From assembly GCA_017305815.1 (NCBI GenBank), contig JAFKJZ010000495.1, forward strand, positions 1 to 7,021: a stretch of DNA of 7,021 bases. Direction: 5' to 3'. The notes beneath the pieces were generated by a model. The model was not told the DNA's origin and did not search any database. It saw nothing but the letters and a program-made list of their open reading frames with translations. Below, one piece after another: positions 5,448-7,021 of the stretch (positions are counted from its first letter, which is position 1; each line of letters begins with the position of its first letter). Both the position numbers and the translations under genes were made by a program. The stretch comes from Hyphomicrobiales bacterium. GTDB taxonomy: Bacteria; Pseudomonadota; Alphaproteobacteria; Rhizobiales; Kaistiaceae.

Positions 5448-5482
5448 CTCGTCGTCCTCCACACCGTCTCGCCCTGCAACGC

Positions 5483-5499
5483 ACGGATGCGACATCCGT
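5483..5499. terminator. Hairpin between the aldehyde-dehydrogenase-like and lectin-like genes
   Basis: ACGGATG (5483-5489) pairs perfectly with CATCCGT (5493-5499) around a CGA loop (TCG on the transcribed strand). It sits in the 89-base gap between two co-directional genes and could be a partial terminator or an RNA-processing structure. There is no T-run. The gap also contains the repeated heptamer CGAGGGA around 5514-5526. Confidence 0.35.
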
Positions 5500-5536
5500 T
5501 CCCGGGCAATGGCGAGGGACCGAGGGATTGCCGGCG

Positions 5537-7021
5537 CTAGTCGGCGCCAAGATGGACGTAGACGCGCTTCCGTCGCAGAAGGGCCTGCAGCGCCGCCCGG
5601 GCATCCTCGGCTCCAGGAGCGGATCTTTCGGTTGGCGACAAAGGCCCGCGATTGATCCAGCCGGTATCGGCCCGCAGTTGCGCGACGACGCGGTGGCCGC
5701 GCGCCAGGTCGCGCGTGAAGAGGCTGGCGGCGCAGCCATGAAGGCCGGCATTGGCGCGGGCGACCGCCTCGTCCTCAGCCGCAAACGCGAGCACCGCCAC
5801 GACCGGAGCGAGGACCTGGTCGCGCACGATCGCCATATCGTCAGCACAGCCATCGAGGAGGGCAGGCGCAAGGAACGCTCCCTTTGCCAGGCCGCCCTCT
5901 GCAAGACGGTGACCGCCGACAAGCCGCCTCGCGCCTTGTTCCCCGGCCTGTTCGATCCGGCAGAGCACGTCCTGCAGGCCTGCGTCCGAAACCAGCGCGC
6001 CGACCTCGGTGGCGACGTCCAGCGGGTCGCCGACGACGGCGCCGCGGATGCGGGCGGCGAGCTTGTCAAGGAAAGCGGGACGAATGGCCTCCTGCACGAA
6101 AACGCGCGCCGCGCCCGAGGCCCGCCCAGCCCCGAGAATGCAGGATTGCAGCACAGCCGCGACAGCATCGTCCAAGGGTGCATCGTCGAAGACGATCAGC
6201 GCCGGCTTGCCGCTCGGTTCGGCCGCCCCGGCCGCCAGCGCGATGTCGGGTTGCCGCATCAGCAGATCGCCCGTCCTGGCCGGGCCGAGCACGACGTTGA
6301 AGACGCCATCCGGCAGGCCGGCCTCCGACAGGATCTCGGCCAGCTTCAATGCCGCCAGCGATGCCAGTTCGGATGGCCGGAAAACGATGGCATTGCCGGC
6401 GGCGAGCGCCGGCGCGGCGCGGCTGCAGGCGCTCCAGAGCGGATCGCCGCATCGTCCGGCCGCCACGATAACGCCGAGCGGCTCCGGCCGCGCATAGCCG
6501 AAACCTTGCGAACCGAGATCGACATGCTCGCCGGCGAGCGTCGCGGCGAGCCCGGCAAAGCGATCGAGGCAATCGGCAGCGGCCGCGACGTCGGCCCCGG
6601 TGTCCCGGATCGGCCTTCCGGTATCGCGCGTTTCCAGCCGTGCCAGTTCATCCCCACGCCCGCGTAGCAGGTGGGCGGCGCGGGCCATCACCTTGCCGCG
6701 CTCGCTGGCGGTCACAGCGGCCCAGATCCCCTGGCCGGATTTCGCGCTCGCGACTGCCGCCGCTACCTCGGCCTCGCCGGCAATCTCGATCTCGGCCAGG
6801 ACCGCGCCTGTCGCCGGCTCGAAGGTGGGGAAACTGCCGCGCTCGACGGCAGGATGCGCGCGGCCACCGACATAGCTCCGGAGGATCGGCTCGGCCGCGC
6901 CCTCGGCCTCGGCGCTGGCGCCGACGCGCTGGCGGATCGCCGCCAGCTGCGCGTCGACGAAGGCGGTGGCGATGGCGCGCGCCTCGGCACTCTCCGGCTC
7001 GCCTTCCGCCGCCAGCGTCTC
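5537..7021 (-). CDS. Aldehyde-dehydrogenase-superfamily protein lacking catalytic residues (betaine-aldehyde-dehydrogenase-like), 5' part outside window
   Basis: 494 residues are visible and no start codon is found before the window edge, so the N-terminus lies beyond 7021. From about residue 50 the sequence follows betaine aldehyde dehydrogenases: YVGGR, FEPATGAVLAEIEIAGEAEV, LETRDTGRPI, EPLGV, APALAAGNAIVFRPSE, LAEILSEAGLPDGVFNVV, ALIVFDDAPLDDA, RVFVQ, VGDPLD, WIN. Yet the active site is gone. The oxyanion asparagine is Gly192 (RCGDP), the segment holding the glycine-rich FTGS-type motif and the general-base glutamate (ELGGK) is replaced by about ten residues (262-271), the nucleophilic cysteine is Ala301 (GRASGAAR), and the C-terminal GGxKxSGxGRE motif is absent. 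The cofactor-site lysine is Arg215. The frame is intact with normal codon use, so it seems a maintained pseudoenzyme, perhaps a partner subunit or one domain of a larger protein; early gene decay is the alternative. The first 45 or so residues are Ala/Glu-rich helix outside the family core. Confidence 0.88.
   Translation of the reverse strand, partial: ETLAAEGEPESAEARAIATAFVDAQLAAIRQRVGASAEAEGAAEPILRSYVGGRAHPAVERGSFPTFEPATGAVLAEIEIAGEAEVAAAVASAKSGQGIWAAVTASERGKVMARAAHLLRGRGDELARLETRDTGRPIRDTGADVAAAADCLDRFAGLAATLAGEHVDLGSQGFGYARPEPLGVIVAAGRCGDPLWSACSRAAPALAAGNAIVFRPSELASLAALKLAEILSEAGLPDGVFNVVLGPARTGDLLMRQPDIALAAGAAEPSGKPALIVFDDAPLDDAVAAVLQSCILGAGRASGAARVFVQEAIRPAFLDKLAARIRGAVVGDPLDVATEVGALVSDAGLQDVLCRIEQAGEQGARRLVGGHRLAEGGLAKGAFLAPALLDGCADDMAIVRDQVLAPVVAVLAFAAEDEAVARANAGLHGCAASLFTRDLARGHRVVAQLRADTGWINRGPLSPTERSAPGAEDARAALQALLRRKRVYVHLGAD

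Noticed and set aside
420..5499. Repeated hairpins as a CRISPR array or mobile-element ends
   Set aside because: The inverted repeats differ in sequence and spacing, have no matching copies within the window, no transposase lies between them, and each is in a separate intergenic gap.
5420..6667. 415-codon plus-strand frame opposite the ALDH-like gene
   Set aside because: The minus strand shows long stretches of ALDH family similarity. The plus-strand product is Arg/Ala/Gly-rich without domains.
5537..7021. ALDH-like gene as a frameshifted pseudogene or sequencing artefact
   Set aside because: Family similarity continues in the same frame on both sides of every lesion, and the gap near 6209-6238 is too short in any frame to encode the missing segment. 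Decay by in-frame deletion cannot be excluded, so it is annotated as a CDS.

Overview
The window is GC-rich, with strong G/C preference at third codon positions. Its gene content (L-fuconate dehydratase, a BetB-like aldehyde dehydrogenase, a glutamate-receptor-like binding protein and a secreted lectin-like protein) resembles a free-living alphaproteobacterium, probably of the order Hyphomicrobiales (Rhizobiales). That placement is inference from composition and family resemblance. No tRNA, rRNA, CRISPR array, insertion sequence or phage gene was seen.

Layout. Positions 2-412 (+) hold the end of a PLP-dependent D-threonine aldolase / D-serine dehydratase-like gene. It converges through a strong hairpin on a small coiled-coil protein (488-850, -) that starts at GTG. 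A 245-base divergent region leads to an L-fuconate dehydratase (1096-2373, +) with every catalytic residue in place. A 127-base gap holding three successive hairpins separates it from an ionotropic-glutamate-receptor-like protein (2501-3601, +), followed 26 bases later by a YjbR/MmcQ-family gene (3628-3978, +). These two probably share a transcript.

A hairpin at 3979-4008 ends that unit against a 60-residue gene on the other strand (4007-4189, -). That gene diverges from a 70-residue gene (4395-4607, +). The right third is on the minus strand: a long aldehyde-dehydrogenase-family frame entering from beyond the window (5537-7021), then, after an 89-base gap, a secreted four-cysteine lectin-like protein (4770-5447).

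The genes do not form one obvious pathway; the window looks like several short transcription units. Two proteins are unusual. The aldehyde dehydrogenase keeps family sequence on both sides of its active site but lacks the catalytic cysteine, the general-base glutamate segment and the oxyanion asparagine, so it reads as a pseudoenzyme in an intact frame. The glutamate-receptor-like protein keeps the pore architecture but has a non-canonical sequence where potassium-type relatives carry the TVGYG selectivity filter.
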